Position numbers and translations under genes: made by a program. A stretch of DNA of 64,000 bases, from positions 89,124-153,123 of the forward strand of contig JAGVNU010000085.1 in NCBI GenBank assembly GCA_020053105.1, in the 5' to 3' direction. Below the pieces are notes generated by a model that did not search any database, was not told the DNA's origin, and saw nothing but the letters and a program-made list of their open reading frames with translations. Below are positions 46,172 to 54,502 of this stretch, piece after piece; position 1 is the stretch's first letter; every line of letters begins with the position of its first letter. This DNA comes from Thermodesulfovibrionia bacterium (GTDB lineage: Bacteria; Nitrospirota; Thermodesulfovibrionia; UBA6902).

Positions 46172-48155
46172 TCAGGCCCGCAGTACGGAACGGCCGAAAC
46201 TCGGACTGGGATACATTTCTTCTTATCTGAAAAAATATTGTAATGATATTGAGATCAGCGTTTCATTCCTGGGCGATGATACTATCGGGAATATAAGATC
46301 GATCAGGCCTGATATTATCGGACTTACTGCAACGACCGAGACCTTTAATAATGTCATCAGGCTGGGGAAGGAAATAAAGGAATCATTTAATTTGCCTATT
46401 GTGCTCGGAGGGGCGCATATAACCATTCTTCCGAAGCGCCTGCCGCAATGGATCGACGCAGGTGTTATAGGAGAAGGTGAGCAGACTGTCCTGGAGATAG
46501 TTGAATCATACAGGAAAGACGGGGTCCTTTTTAATGAAAACATTAAGGGGATAATATATTGGGATGGTCAGCATCTGTGTCAGACGGAAATGAGAGAATT
46601 GATCGCGCCGCTGGACAATATACCATTTCCGGACTGGGACATGCTTGGCTTGTCTGAGAAAGGCCCGGGGCATATATTGACGTCCCGCGGATGCACTTAC
46701 AAATGTGTCTTCTGCGCATCATCAGCCATCTGGAAGAAGATCAGGTTTTTCTCCCCCGAATATGTCGTAAAGGAGATAAAGACGATTGTAGAGAGGTTCG
46801 GCAGGAGGGAGATCCTTATCTATGATGACCTCTTTACGGCAAACAGGAAAAGGATAAGCCGCATCAGTGAGCTGATCTGCAGGGAGGGGCTCGATAAGGT
46901 AGTCAGGTTTGAGTGTCTGAGCAATGTAAACCATTTCAGCCCGGAGACCGCGTCAGACCTCAAGAAGATGAATGTACACAGGATAAGTTTCGGGATGGAG
47001 TCGGGCTCGCCGGCAATGCTTGAATATCTTAAGAAGGGGACAGTGACTACGGAAAAGATCCGCAACGCCGTTAAGGCCGGCATCGACAATGGATTGGAAG
47101 TGCTGGGATCATTTATGATCGGCGCTCCCGGAGAGACCGAAGAGGATTTGATGATGACGTACAATTTTATCAGGGACCTGAGGTTGACGGAGATCGGGGC
47201 GAATGTTGCCACCCCATTCCCGGGCACCGAGCTGTGGGATTATGCCGTAGCCAATGGATATATTAAAGACGAATGGGATGACAGTATCTATGCGATGAAG
47301 ACCATTACCCCAAAAACCATCAAGGACAAGCGCCTGCTTTGCTCTATGGACAAAGACAGATTTATCGCGATTTACAAGAAGATCATAGACCTGGACAGTA
47401 TGCTTATCGACCGACGTGTCAGGACAAGGACATTGAAAGAGATTGTAATTGAATGGTTTGAAAAGGGGACATGTCAAGGCAGGAAAATGAAGATACTGGA
47501 CACCAGATGCGAGGACGGGACACTGGGTGCGGCGATAAAATCCAGGATTGATGCCGAGGTTGTCGGATTAAATCCTGAGCCGGAATACATAGCGGACAGC
47601 ACAAGGAGATTGGACAGAGTGCTTGGAGGGACCGAAGAGTTGATGGCTGGGTATGAAGAAGGATATTTTGACTGCATAATATATCATGAAGAACTGCCTG
47701 ATAAAAAAATGATGGAACATTACAACAGGCTTCTTGATGGGAATGGATTTATAACAGGCACTTTTGCGAACAAACTCCACTTTTCTTATCTTGCTTATTC
47801 TTTGTTCGGGATAAATCGTCCTTTTTTTGAAACAACCGACGGCACATACCAGTATATGCAATGGGGTATTCCTGAAAAAGAAAATTATCCCGGAATTACC
47901 GCGAAGGACGTAAGGACATTTATCAGAAACGAGGGTTATAGTTCATTGTTTTTCTACGAATATAAAGGATTAGATAATAATTTTCTAAAACAGCTGTCTA
48001 AGTTTATCAGCGCGTATGTGATCAGGCCCGATGATTTTACGAATGAGACCCGGATCATACGATATTTTTTTACAGCCACTAAGACGCCGGCGATTACCGG
48101 CAGGGACACCAGCGGCAATAACGTGTTCAAGGAAGCCCTGCATATGAGTCAATGA
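46149..48155 (+). CDS. B12-binding radical SAM protein with degenerate methyltransferase-like C-terminus
   Basis: A 668-residue protein. Residues ~1-130: cobalamin-binding-type domain (KLGLGYISSYLK, RPDIIGLTATTETF, VLGGAHITILP, IGEGEQT). Residues ~175-400: radical SAM barrel with CTYKCVFCASS (C-x3-C-x2-C, ~182), ILIYDDLF, RISFGMESGS and FMIGAPGETEED. Residues ~430-640: a Rossmann-like segment resembling a methyltransferase (MKILDTRCEDGTLGAAIKSR, DCIIYHEELPD, LLDGNGFITGTF) whose SAM loop lacks the usual GxGxG. It may serve as substrate or SAM-binding module. The target is probably a sugar, by context. Its start lies within the preceding gene. Confidence 0.83.
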   Translation: MKLHLVNDQARSTERPKLGLGYISSYLKKYCNDIEISVSFLGDDTIGNIRSIRPDIIGLTATTETFNNVIRLGKEIKESFNLPIVLGGAHITILPKRLPQWIDAGVIGEGEQTVLEIVESYRKDGVLFNENIKGIIYWDGQHLCQTEMRELIAPLDNIPFPDWDMLGLSEKGPGHILTSRGCTYKCVFCASSAIWKKIRFFSPEYVVKEIKTIVERFGRREILIYDDLFTANRKRISRISELICREGLDKVVRFECLSNVNHFSPETASDLKKMNVHRISFGMESGSPAMLEYLKKGTVTTEKIRNAVKAGIDNGLEVLGSFMIGAPGETEEDLMMTYNFIRDLRLTEIGANVATPFPGTELWDYAVANGYIKDEWDDSIYAMKTITPKTIKDKRLLCSMDKDRFIAIYKKIIDLDSMLIDRRVRTRTLKEIVIEWFEKGTCQGRKMKILDTRCEDGTLGAAIKSRIDAEVVGLNPEPEYIADSTRRLDRVLGGTEELMAGYEEGYFDCIIYHEELPDKKMMEHYNRLLDGNGFITGTFANKLHFSYLAYSLFGINRPFFETTDGTYQYMQWGIPEKENYPGITAKDVRTFIRNEGYSSLFFYEYKGLDNNFLKQLSKFISAYVIRPDDFTNETRIIRYFFTATKTPAITGRDTSGNNVFKEALHMSQ

Positions 48156-48166
48156 TATCAGCGCTT

Positions 48167-48922
48167 TTATGACGAAATGCCCGATGAGCTTTTTGATTTC
48201 AGGTAGTCGGAGTATTTTCTGACATTGTCTTTCATCTTTGCCAATACAGTTTGCTGATCGACGAGGATGCCGTACTTTTTCCTGTATCGGCCCATTATCA
48301 TTTCTACGGCGTCACTCCATTCTTTCCCTGATGCTGATTTGGCCCCTGTGGAGTGCAGGCCCCGCCTGTTTATAAAAAGGGGTTCCGGGATTTTTATACA
48401 GCGGTTCGTCTCCCATACCCGTAAATAGTAATCAAAGTCTTCCCCTGTATTCATGCTCTCGTTGAACCTGTTCAACATGGCCGTCCCTGTCCGGATAAAG
48501 TGCCCCATCTGCAGGGTGTAAAAAGGATCGAACATAAGGAGGTCAGTCATTTTATCTATAATGAACACCTGCGGATTCCTAAGGGCCGCCTCATGTGCTC
48601 CGGGCTTAATCTCAACTATGGTCCCCCACACGGCATCATAATCCATGAGATATTTCCCGGCAAGTTCAAAGGCATCGGGAAACAAGAGGTCGTCGGAATC
48701 AAGGAAGAATATCCAGTCATATTTTCCCGAAAAAGCCACCGTTATTCCCCTGTTCCTCGCTGCGGAGCGGCCCAGACTTCCGTACGAATCATCAACAGGG
48801 ATAATAGATATATTATCAAAGGGTCCAGCGGAATGATTAACTGCGGTCTCTATGGACCTCCTGCACTCTTCGTACAATTTCACGTGGCCGGGGCCGATTG
48901 GGGTAATAACCGCGCATTTCAT
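48167..48922 (-). CDS. Family 2 glycosyltransferase, opposite strand
   Basis: The only minus-strand gene in the glycan locus, 251 residues from ATG 48922. GT-A motifs: CAVITPIGPGHVKLYEEC, IIPVDDSYG, ARNRGITVAFSGKYDWIFFLDSDDLLFPDAFELAG (DSDD as metal site), MNTGEDFDYYLRVW and FINRRGLHSTGA. The start is chosen because homology begins there; the open frame extends 26 codons upstream without protein character. No ribosome site is visible, and the start codon is at the foot of a perfect 8-base hairpin (48921-48939). It is convergent with the radical SAM gene (11-base gap) and divergent from the sigma-54-driven gene at 49186. Confidence 0.82.
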   Translation of the reverse strand: MKCAVITPIGPGHVKLYEECRRSIETAVNHSAGPFDNISIIPVDDSYGSLGRSAARNRGITVAFSGKYDWIFFLDSDDLLFPDAFELAGKYLMDYDAVWGTIVEIKPGAHEAALRNPQVFIIDKMTDLLMFDPFYTLQMGHFIRTGTAMLNRFNESMNTGEDFDYYLRVWETNRCIKIPEPLFINRRGLHSTGAKSASGKEWSDAVEMIMGRYRKKYGILVDQQTVLAKMKDNVRKYSDYLKSKSSSGISS

Positions 48923-48939
48923 GGAATATATTATTCCAT
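48921..48939. repeat. Inverted repeat at the start codon of the minus-strand glycosyltransferase
   Basis: ATGGAATA (48921-48928) and TATTCCAT (48932-48939) pair perfectly around a 3-base loop. On the minus-strand transcript the hairpin covers the region where a ribosome site should be and the first two bases of the start codon, so it might restrain translation or be an operator. Confidence 0.5.
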
Positions 48940-49113
48940 ATAAATGAACGAATTGTCGCTGACTGTTTCGCACGATATGTTCACGACAGGATAAATGCAT
49001 TTACGTCAATATATTGACTTGATATACGCCAGAACAAGCACAGGGAAACGGTCCCAATATACTAAGACATTATTAATCAAACAGTTATTAACTCATCTCC
49101 GGGCTTCCGGATA

Positions 49114-49131
49114 TTGGCAAGGGATTTGCTT
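49114..49131 (+). promoter_or_regulatory. Sigma-54-like promoter of the second glycan operon
   Basis: TTGGCAAGGGATTTGCTTTA: GG at 49116-49117 and GC at 49128-49129 with ten bases between, and TTGC at the -12 position. The gene at 49186 starts 57 bases downstream. The site closely resembles the one at 23780. The rest of 48923-49185 holds no gene. Confidence 0.6.
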
Positions 49132-49185
49132 TATTACCGATAAGGTTTATTTTATGACGGGATTATTGTTTCCGGTAAAGAACAT

Positions 49186-50949
49186 ATGAGTTTTGAAAAT
49201 AACATATCAGCACTGAGACAGACTGACGGAGAACTGGCAGAAATATTAAGCAACCGGAGAGGAGTATCTCATGTTGAAGTCGTCAACACAAAAAAGAACA
49301 TACCCTCTTTACGGGTAAATAATATCAGCCTGCACAGCTTATATGATCCAGTAAAAGAGGCAGAGGCCTGGGTCAAATTTTATAAGGGAGATATCGATAA
49401 AGAGGCATCCATATATGTTTTTGGTTTTGGCCTTGGATATCACCTGCAGGAACTTTGCAGGGTTACGGACAGGCTTGTCACTGTATTTGAACCCTCGATT
49501 GACGTCTTAAGGAAAGCCTTTGAAACAGTAGAGTTAACGTCCGTTCTCTCACGTATCAAAATAATAACAGATTGCAGCATCCCTGCTCTTAATCACCGTT
49601 TTTCGGTCTTACATCATAAACCGTCCGTGACACTGAACCGTGAATATTTTGATGATATACATGCCAAGCTGAGGTCCCGTGAGGCAATCCGCAGGGGACT
49701 AAGGATACTTGTTGTGAGCCCCATATATGGAGGGTCGCTTCCTGTTGCCGGGTATTGTTCCTCTTCCCTTATAAAAATGGGGCACACCGTGGAATTAATC
49801 GATAACAGCCGTTTTGGTGACGCGCTGTTTTATGCAAAGGACATATCGGAAAACAGGCAGAGATATAACAGTATGTTGAACCATCTCTCCTCATTTATTT
49901 CCGAGGCAGTGACGGCACGGTGTGAAACCTTCAGGCCGGACCTGGTCCTTGCACTTGCTCAGGCGCCCCTGGCTGCCGGCTGTCTTGACAATCTCCGGCG
50001 GAAAAAAGTGACTACAGCATACTGGTTTGTGGAGGATTTCCGGTTTATGGAATACTGGAAAAATATTGCCGGACACTATGACTTCTTTTTTACAATCCAG
50101 AAGGGGCAGTTCTTTAATGAACTCCAGGGGGCTGGAATAAAAAACTATCATTATCTGCCCATGGCCGCATGTCCTGATATCCATAAACCGGGCCGGTTGT
50201 CTGAAGATGAGATGAAATATTATGGCAGTGATCTTTCCTTCGTGGGCGCCGGTTATTACAACAGGAGACAATTCATGAGGGGCCTGCTCGACTTTGATTT
50301 TAAAATCTGGGGGAGCGACTGGGACCTGCATTCGGACCTTGCGCGGTGTATTCAGAGAGGGGGTGCCAGGATTGATACCGATGAGATAGTAAAGATATTC
50401 AATGCGTCAAAGATAAATATAAATCTGCACTCCTCAACATACCATAAAGGTATTAATCCCTTTGGGGACTTTATTAATCCCAGGACCTTTGAAATCATGG
50501 CCTGCGGAGGGTTTCAGCTTACAGACAGGCGTCCGGCGCTCGATGGCCTGTTTGAGGCGGGGGAAGAGATTATTGTATTTGACGATCTTGGAGATTTGCG
50601 CAGCAAGGCCGCATATTATCTTGATCACCCTGAAGAAAGAAACATGATAGCACAGCGGGGAAGGCAGATTGTTTTAAGAGAGCATACTTATGAAAACAGG
50701 ATGAAGGAGATGATCGAGGTTATAGCGGCCAGGGGACTCAGGCAGCCACTGTGGCCGGATGAAGGAGAGGAAGTGGAAGGCCTGATTGAAGAAGCAGGAA
50801 GGGACTCGGAACTCGGGAAGTATTTGTACCGTTTCCCTGGAAAAAGGAAAATTACCCTGTCTGATATAACCGATGAGATATCACGTACAGAGGGAGAGAT
50901 ATCCGGCACTGAAGGCATATTTATGCTGATGAATGAGTTTGTGCGTTAA
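49186..50949 (+). CDS. CgeB-like glycosyltransferase with Maf-type N-terminal domain (paralogue)
   Basis: A 587-residue paralogue of the protein at 41691. Residues ~45-110 again show the Maf-like module: SLHSLYDPVKEAEAWVKF, VFGFGLGYHLQELC and VTVFEPSIDVL. The CgeB-type GT-B part follows: RILVVSPIYGGSLPVAGYC, FRPDLVLALAQAPL, TAYWFVEDFRF, DLSFVGAGYYNRRQF, INLHSSTYHKGINP, TFEIMACGGFQLTDRRPALDG and RQIVLREHTYENR. The extra ~65-residue acidic C-terminus is unrecognised. It is the first gene after the second sigma-54-like promoter and is followed by a GT9 gene after 6 bases. Confidence 0.82.
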   Translation: MSFENNISALRQTDGELAEILSNRRGVSHVEVVNTKKNIPSLRVNNISLHSLYDPVKEAEAWVKFYKGDIDKEASIYVFGFGLGYHLQELCRVTDRLVTVFEPSIDVLRKAFETVELTSVLSRIKIITDCSIPALNHRFSVLHHKPSVTLNREYFDDIHAKLRSREAIRRGLRILVVSPIYGGSLPVAGYCSSSLIKMGHTVELIDNSRFGDALFYAKDISENRQRYNSMLNHLSSFISEAVTARCETFRPDLVLALAQAPLAAGCLDNLRRKKVTTAYWFVEDFRFMEYWKNIAGHYDFFFTIQKGQFFNELQGAGIKNYHYLPMAACPDIHKPGRLSEDEMKYYGSDLSFVGAGYYNRRQFMRGLLDFDFKIWGSDWDLHSDLARCIQRGGARIDTDEIVKIFNASKININLHSSTYHKGINPFGDFINPRTFEIMACGGFQLTDRRPALDGLFEAGEEIIVFDDLGDLRSKAAYYLDHPEERNMIAQRGRQIVLREHTYENRMKEMIEVIAARGLRQPLWPDEGEEVEGLIEEAGRDSELGKYLYRFPGKRKITLSDITDEISRTEGEISGTEGIFMLMNEFVR

Positions 50950-50955
50950 TTGACT

Positions 50956-52683
50956 ATGAAGGAAATATTAATAATAAACCTTACGCGGATGGGAGACCTG
51001 CTGCAGACAACTCCTTTGATGGCAGGCATGAAGGGAATGCATCCCGGTTCAAGGATTACACTGCTGGTCAATTCCGCCTTTACCGAAATATGCAGAGGGA
51101 TCCCCTTTATTGATGAGCTTATTGAATTTGACATGAAGGATTACCGGATGAGACTGCTCGGAAAGAGATATTCTCTGGTGGAAAACTATAATTTTATAGA
51201 AGGACTGATCCGCCGGATTAACTCCAGGGAATATGACCTCACGATAAATGTCACCCATTCCGCCATCAGCGCCATACTGACTTCTTTTATCAGAACAAAG
51301 GAGATAAGGGGTTTTTCAATAGATTCCGAAGGGCACAGGGTCATAAAACATCCATGGATGAGATACTTCTTTAACGTTGTACCTAATAGATTATATAATC
51401 CGTTTCATCTCGTCGATATGTATTTGAAGATGGGGGGGGTAAAGCCGGAAATAAAGGGGCTGGTTTACAACTGCACAAGAGAAGAAGAAGAAAGGGCCTC
51501 ACTGCTTCTGGAACGGGAAGGGATTAAGGAGGGTGATATGCTCGTCGGGTTTCATCTCGGGGCCAGCAAGAGTGACAAGACATGGCTGGTAACATCCTAT
51601 GCCGAACTTGCCGGCATGATTGCAGATGCCTTTGGGGCAAAAATCGTGCTTTTCGGTTCCCCGGGAGAGGCGGACCTGGCCGGGCAGTTTGAAATGGACT
51701 CTCATGTGAGACCCGTGAATTTTGTGGGTAAGACAAATATCGGGGAACTCGCGACCATCCTCAGGAGGTGCAGGCTTTTTATAAGTAACGATACAGGGCC
51801 GCTGCATATAGCCACTTCAGTAGGGACAAAGGTCATCGATATATCGACTGCGAATGTCAATTTTATGGAAACAGGCCCTTATGGAGAAGGACACTATGTG
51901 ATACAGGCGGATTTACCCTGTTCCCCCTGCGGTTTTGATGTGAAGTGTACGGACATGGTCTGCAAATCTATCATTAAACCCTCCGCTGTATTTGAAGTTG
52001 TAAAGGAAGCGATGGAGGGAGAAATAAACGCCTTCATTAATAATTCACCGGCATGGAATAATTTGCAGGTTTATAAATCACATTTTAAAGATGACGGCTA
52101 TCTGGGGTTTACCCCTCTTATCAGGCAGCCAATAAATAGAGAGACATTCTACCGTATTCTGTATAGGCAATTATGGAATATTGAATCCGGTCCGATGAAT
52201 GGAGAAGCGGACATGATTTATGAAAACATATGCATGGAAATGTCCTATTACAGTCTCTCTGACTGCTTTCCTGAAATAATGATTTCCGTCCGCAAAGAGA
52301 TTGACTCACTTACAAACCTGGCAAATTTATCGGAAGAAGGTTTGAAGCTTATAAGTCTTATTGCGGAAGAAGCCGTAAAAGACTATTTAGACGTCAGTAA
52401 GATAAAGGAGATATGGGGGAAAGTTGAGCCCATTGAAAAGGAAATAGAGCTCATCGGCCATACTAATCCGTGTTTCAGACCCTTGACCTTACTATTCATG
52501 TATGCAAAGGAAGCCTTGGAGGGAAATGATTTGAAAATAATATCCGTTGCATCACAAGCTATATACGCGGATTTAATGAGCAGGTCAAGGAACCTGCTTC
52601 AATTAATGGTGGCGGCAATTCGCTTGCAGGAGTCGGCATCGGAAGGGGAGGGACGTGAACTTACGTATATCAAACAACAGTAG
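50956..52683 (+). CDS. Family 9 glycosyltransferase (heptosyltransferase-like) with C-terminal extension
   Basis: Start taken at ATG 50956 rather than the in-frame TTG at 50950. Residues ~1-345 are a GT9 GT-B enzyme: ILIINLTRMGDLLQTTPLMAG, DLTINVTHS, VGFHLGASKSDKTW (nucleotide-sugar site), VLFGSPGEADLA and FISNDTGPLHIATSVGTKVIDI. GT9 enzymes typically transfer ADP-heptose or related sugars to LPS cores; homologues in flagellar glycan clusters are also known. About 230 further residues are helical and unrecognised. A run of eight Gs (51432-51439) encodes MGG inside the domain and is a possible slippage site. Follows the CgeB-like gene after 6 bases. Confidence 0.87.
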   Translation: MKEILIINLTRMGDLLQTTPLMAGMKGMHPGSRITLLVNSAFTEICRGIPFIDELIEFDMKDYRMRLLGKRYSLVENYNFIEGLIRRINSREYDLTINVTHSAISAILTSFIRTKEIRGFSIDSEGHRVIKHPWMRYFFNVVPNRLYNPFHLVDMYLKMGGVKPEIKGLVYNCTREEEERASLLLEREGIKEGDMLVGFHLGASKSDKTWLVTSYAELAGMIADAFGAKIVLFGSPGEADLAGQFEMDSHVRPVNFVGKTNIGELATILRRCRLFISNDTGPLHIATSVGTKVIDISTANVNFMETGPYGEGHYVIQADLPCSPCGFDVKCTDMVCKSIIKPSAVFEVVKEAMEGEINAFINNSPAWNNLQVYKSHFKDDGYLGFTPLIRQPINRETFYRILYRQLWNIESGPMNGEADMIYENICMEMSYYSLSDCFPEIMISVRKEIDSLTNLANLSEEGLKLISLIAEEAVKDYLDVSKIKEIWGKVEPIEKEIELIGHTNPCFRPLTLLFMYAKEALEGNDLKIISVASQAIYADLMSRSRNLLQLMVAAIRLQESASEGEGRELTYIKQQ

Positions 52684-52701
52684 TACAAACAGGAGGAGAA
52701 A

Positions 52702-53136
52702 ATGAATGAGTTAAAAAAAGAGATTGAAAGGCCGGAGCTTTTCAATGCGATAAGAAACAGCATTACGGATGCGAGATTCTCGGCAAAAAAACTTGCGGAG
52801 GTATTTACGGACAATATTCAGCCGTTGAGGATGGAAGAAAGCGAAAACGTGTTTGTTAATCTTTCACAGAACATTCAGGAGCTCGATTGTTTTATGGGAT
52901 TCATGGCGGAACTCAGGGAGGGGATGCGTTTCTTTGACGGGTTCGGCCTTCCGCCGGACCCTATTTCATCTCAGGGCGCCGGTATGAACCTGTTTCAGGA
53001 AATGAATTCATCCCTGGCATCAAAGGACTGGATAATGCTGTCGGACCTGATTGAGTATGAACTTTCGCCCCTGCTGCTCAGGGAGGACGAATGGCTCGGC
53101 TCTTTGAGTGACAAGATATCGGAGTATGATGCATAG
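52702..53136 (+). CDS. Hypothetical protein of the motility region
   Basis: A 144-residue soluble, acidic, mainly helical protein without signal peptide or membrane segment. I do not recognise a family. Visible features are a helical N-terminus (ELKKEIERPELFNAIRNS), a Leu/Glu-rich middle (NVFVNLSQNIQELDCFMGFMAEL) and a C-terminus DLIEYELSPLLLREDEWL. It starts 18 bases after the GT9 gene behind a full AGGAGG site and precedes the receiver protein, so it links the glycan operon with the motor genes. A flagellar chaperone-like role is conceivable but unsupported. Confidence 0.7.
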   Translation: MNELKKEIERPELFNAIRNSITDARFSAKKLAEVFTDNIQPLRMEESENVFVNLSQNIQELDCFMGFMAELREGMRFFDGFGLPPDPISSQGAGMNLFQEMNSSLASKDWIMLSDLIEYELSPLLLREDEWLGSLSDKISEYDA

Positions 53137-53192
53137 GACCCAGGGCGGGTGTTATATCCCGGACCAGTCCGTTTATTACATCCGGCGGGAGG

Positions 53193-53834
53193 ATGATAAA
53201 GGAGAACTATAATAAAGTGTATAAGAGTGAATTCAAGATTCTTCTTGCTGAAGATGACGAAATAGTCAGAGATGTTATTTGCAAATTCCTTACAGAGGAA
53301 GGTTATCCGGTTGTTGCGGCGAATGACGGTATTGCCGCGCTGAAACTCCTGCGGCTGGAAGATGCAAAACTGGTGCTTACCGACTTGAGGATGCCCGGCG
53401 CAGATGGTATGGAGGTGCTGAGATCAGCGATACAGACAAATCCCGGAATTGCCGTCGTACTCCTTACCGCCTATGGCACACTCGATACAGCGCTTGAGGC
53501 GATGAAGGAAGGGGCATACGACTACATTGTCAAGCCGTTTGTAATGCAGCAATTACTGTTAGTAGTGAGGAACGCGTACAGGATGGCATCTCTCATGGAA
53601 GAAAATGAAAAACTGTCAAGCCATTTAAAAGAGACATATCGTCAGCTTGAGGCCCTGCGGCATCCGGGGAGAAACAAAAACAATGATGCCCCGGACAGGA
53701 TCTCCAGGATGAGAGGACCTGAAATTCAAATTGCGGATGACGCCGGGTCCCCTCAGGGAAGCCCTGGCGCCGGAACTGATAATGAAATCATAAAAAAATA
53801 CAACTCGCTTGTAAATGACCTGAAGGGAAAGTAA
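53193..53834 (+). CDS. Stand-alone response-regulator receiver protein
   Basis: A 213-residue protein. Residues ~10-130 form a canonical receiver: acidic pair LLAEDDE, phospho-acceptor Asp in VLTDLRMPGADG, switch Thr/Ser in VVLLTAYG and Lys in DYIVKPF. The sequence is NtrC/ZraR-like, but instead of an ATPase or HTH output the remaining ~80 residues are a coiled-coil (SLMEENEKLSSHLKETYRQL) and a disordered linker. It may act like CheY by protein contact. Cognate kinases could be the PAS kinase at 55962. ATG 53193 is followed by a GTG at 53217 with an AAGGAG site 12 bases upstream, a possible alternative start. Confidence 0.85.
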   Translation: MIKENYNKVYKSEFKILLAEDDEIVRDVICKFLTEEGYPVVAANDGIAALKLLRLEDAKLVLTDLRMPGADGMEVLRSAIQTNPGIAVVLLTAYGTLDTALEAMKEGAYDYIVKPFVMQQLLLVVRNAYRMASLMEENEKLSSHLKETYRQLEALRHPGRNKNNDAPDRISRMRGPEIQIADDAGSPQGSPGAGTDNEIIKKYNSLVNDLKGK

Positions 53835-53899
53835 GCCTGTGAAACGGGTCCATTATAAAGGTTGAGATATGTCAGGCACGAAAGCACGGGAGGAAATAT

Positions 53900-54502
53900 A
53901 TGGCTGATGAAAGAAAGCAGAAATCTGATGCCGGAGAACAGCGCAGTTACTTCAGAATAGACGACATCATATCAGTTGTAGCAAACCCGGTCCATATCGA
54001 CGAAGATAAGGCTGCGGAATTCCGTAAAAAGATTGTTAGTTCAAAGGCGTTTTCCCTCGTGGAGACACCGGGAGCGTCCGGACCGGACACAGAAGAAACT
54101 ATTCCGGAGAACCAGAGGGATGCCGGACTTTATTCCATGATTGCGGAGATTAAAACCAAACTTGATTTCATAATTAATCACCTGATGCTTGACAAGGAGG
54201 GGCTCGTCCAGACAGAGAAGAAATTTGTCAATATCAGCGCCTCGGGGATAAGGTTTACTGTAGATCGTCCGGTACTGGCCGGAGAAATCATGGAGATCAA
54301 ACTCCTTCTGCCTACCTATCCGCCTGTTGCAATATTTGCGTATGGTGAAGTAAAAAGGGTAAAGGATCTGGGTGAAAACAAGAATGAAGTTTCGTTCGAA
54401 TATCTGAATATGGACGAATCTGTAAGAAACGAAATTATAAAATATACGCTGTCACATCAGAGAGAGACCATCCGGAAGATTAAAGAATCGGGACCCAAAT
54501 GA
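53900..54502 (+). CDS. PilZ-domain c-di-GMP-binding protein
   Basis: A 200-residue protein. The N-terminal RSYFRIDD provides the R-x-x-x-R element, and NISASGIRF the (D/N)-x-S-x-x-G motif of PilZ domains; the beta-barrel continues through AGEIMEIKLLLPTYPPVAIFAYGEVKRV. These residues bind c-di-GMP. A ~90-residue segment separates the two motifs. The gene overlaps the start of a motA gene by 4 bases, which suggests that the protein couples c-di-GMP to stator activity, as YcgR does as a motor brake in E. coli. Good GGGAGG site upstream of the ATG. Confidence 0.83.
   Translation: MADERKQKSDAGEQRSYFRIDDIISVVANPVHIDEDKAAEFRKKIVSSKAFSLVETPGASGPDTEETIPENQRDAGLYSMIAEIKTKLDFIINHLMLDKEGLVQTEKKFVNISASGIRFTVDRPVLAGEIMEIKLLLPTYPPVAIFAYGEVKRVKDLGENKNEVSFEYLNMDESVRNEIIKYTLSHQRETIRKIKESGPK

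Noticed and set aside
53860..53895. A sigma-54 site before the PilZ gene (GGCACGAAAGCACGG)
   Set aside because: The GG-N10 position is followed by CG, not GC, so the invariant -12 element is missing.
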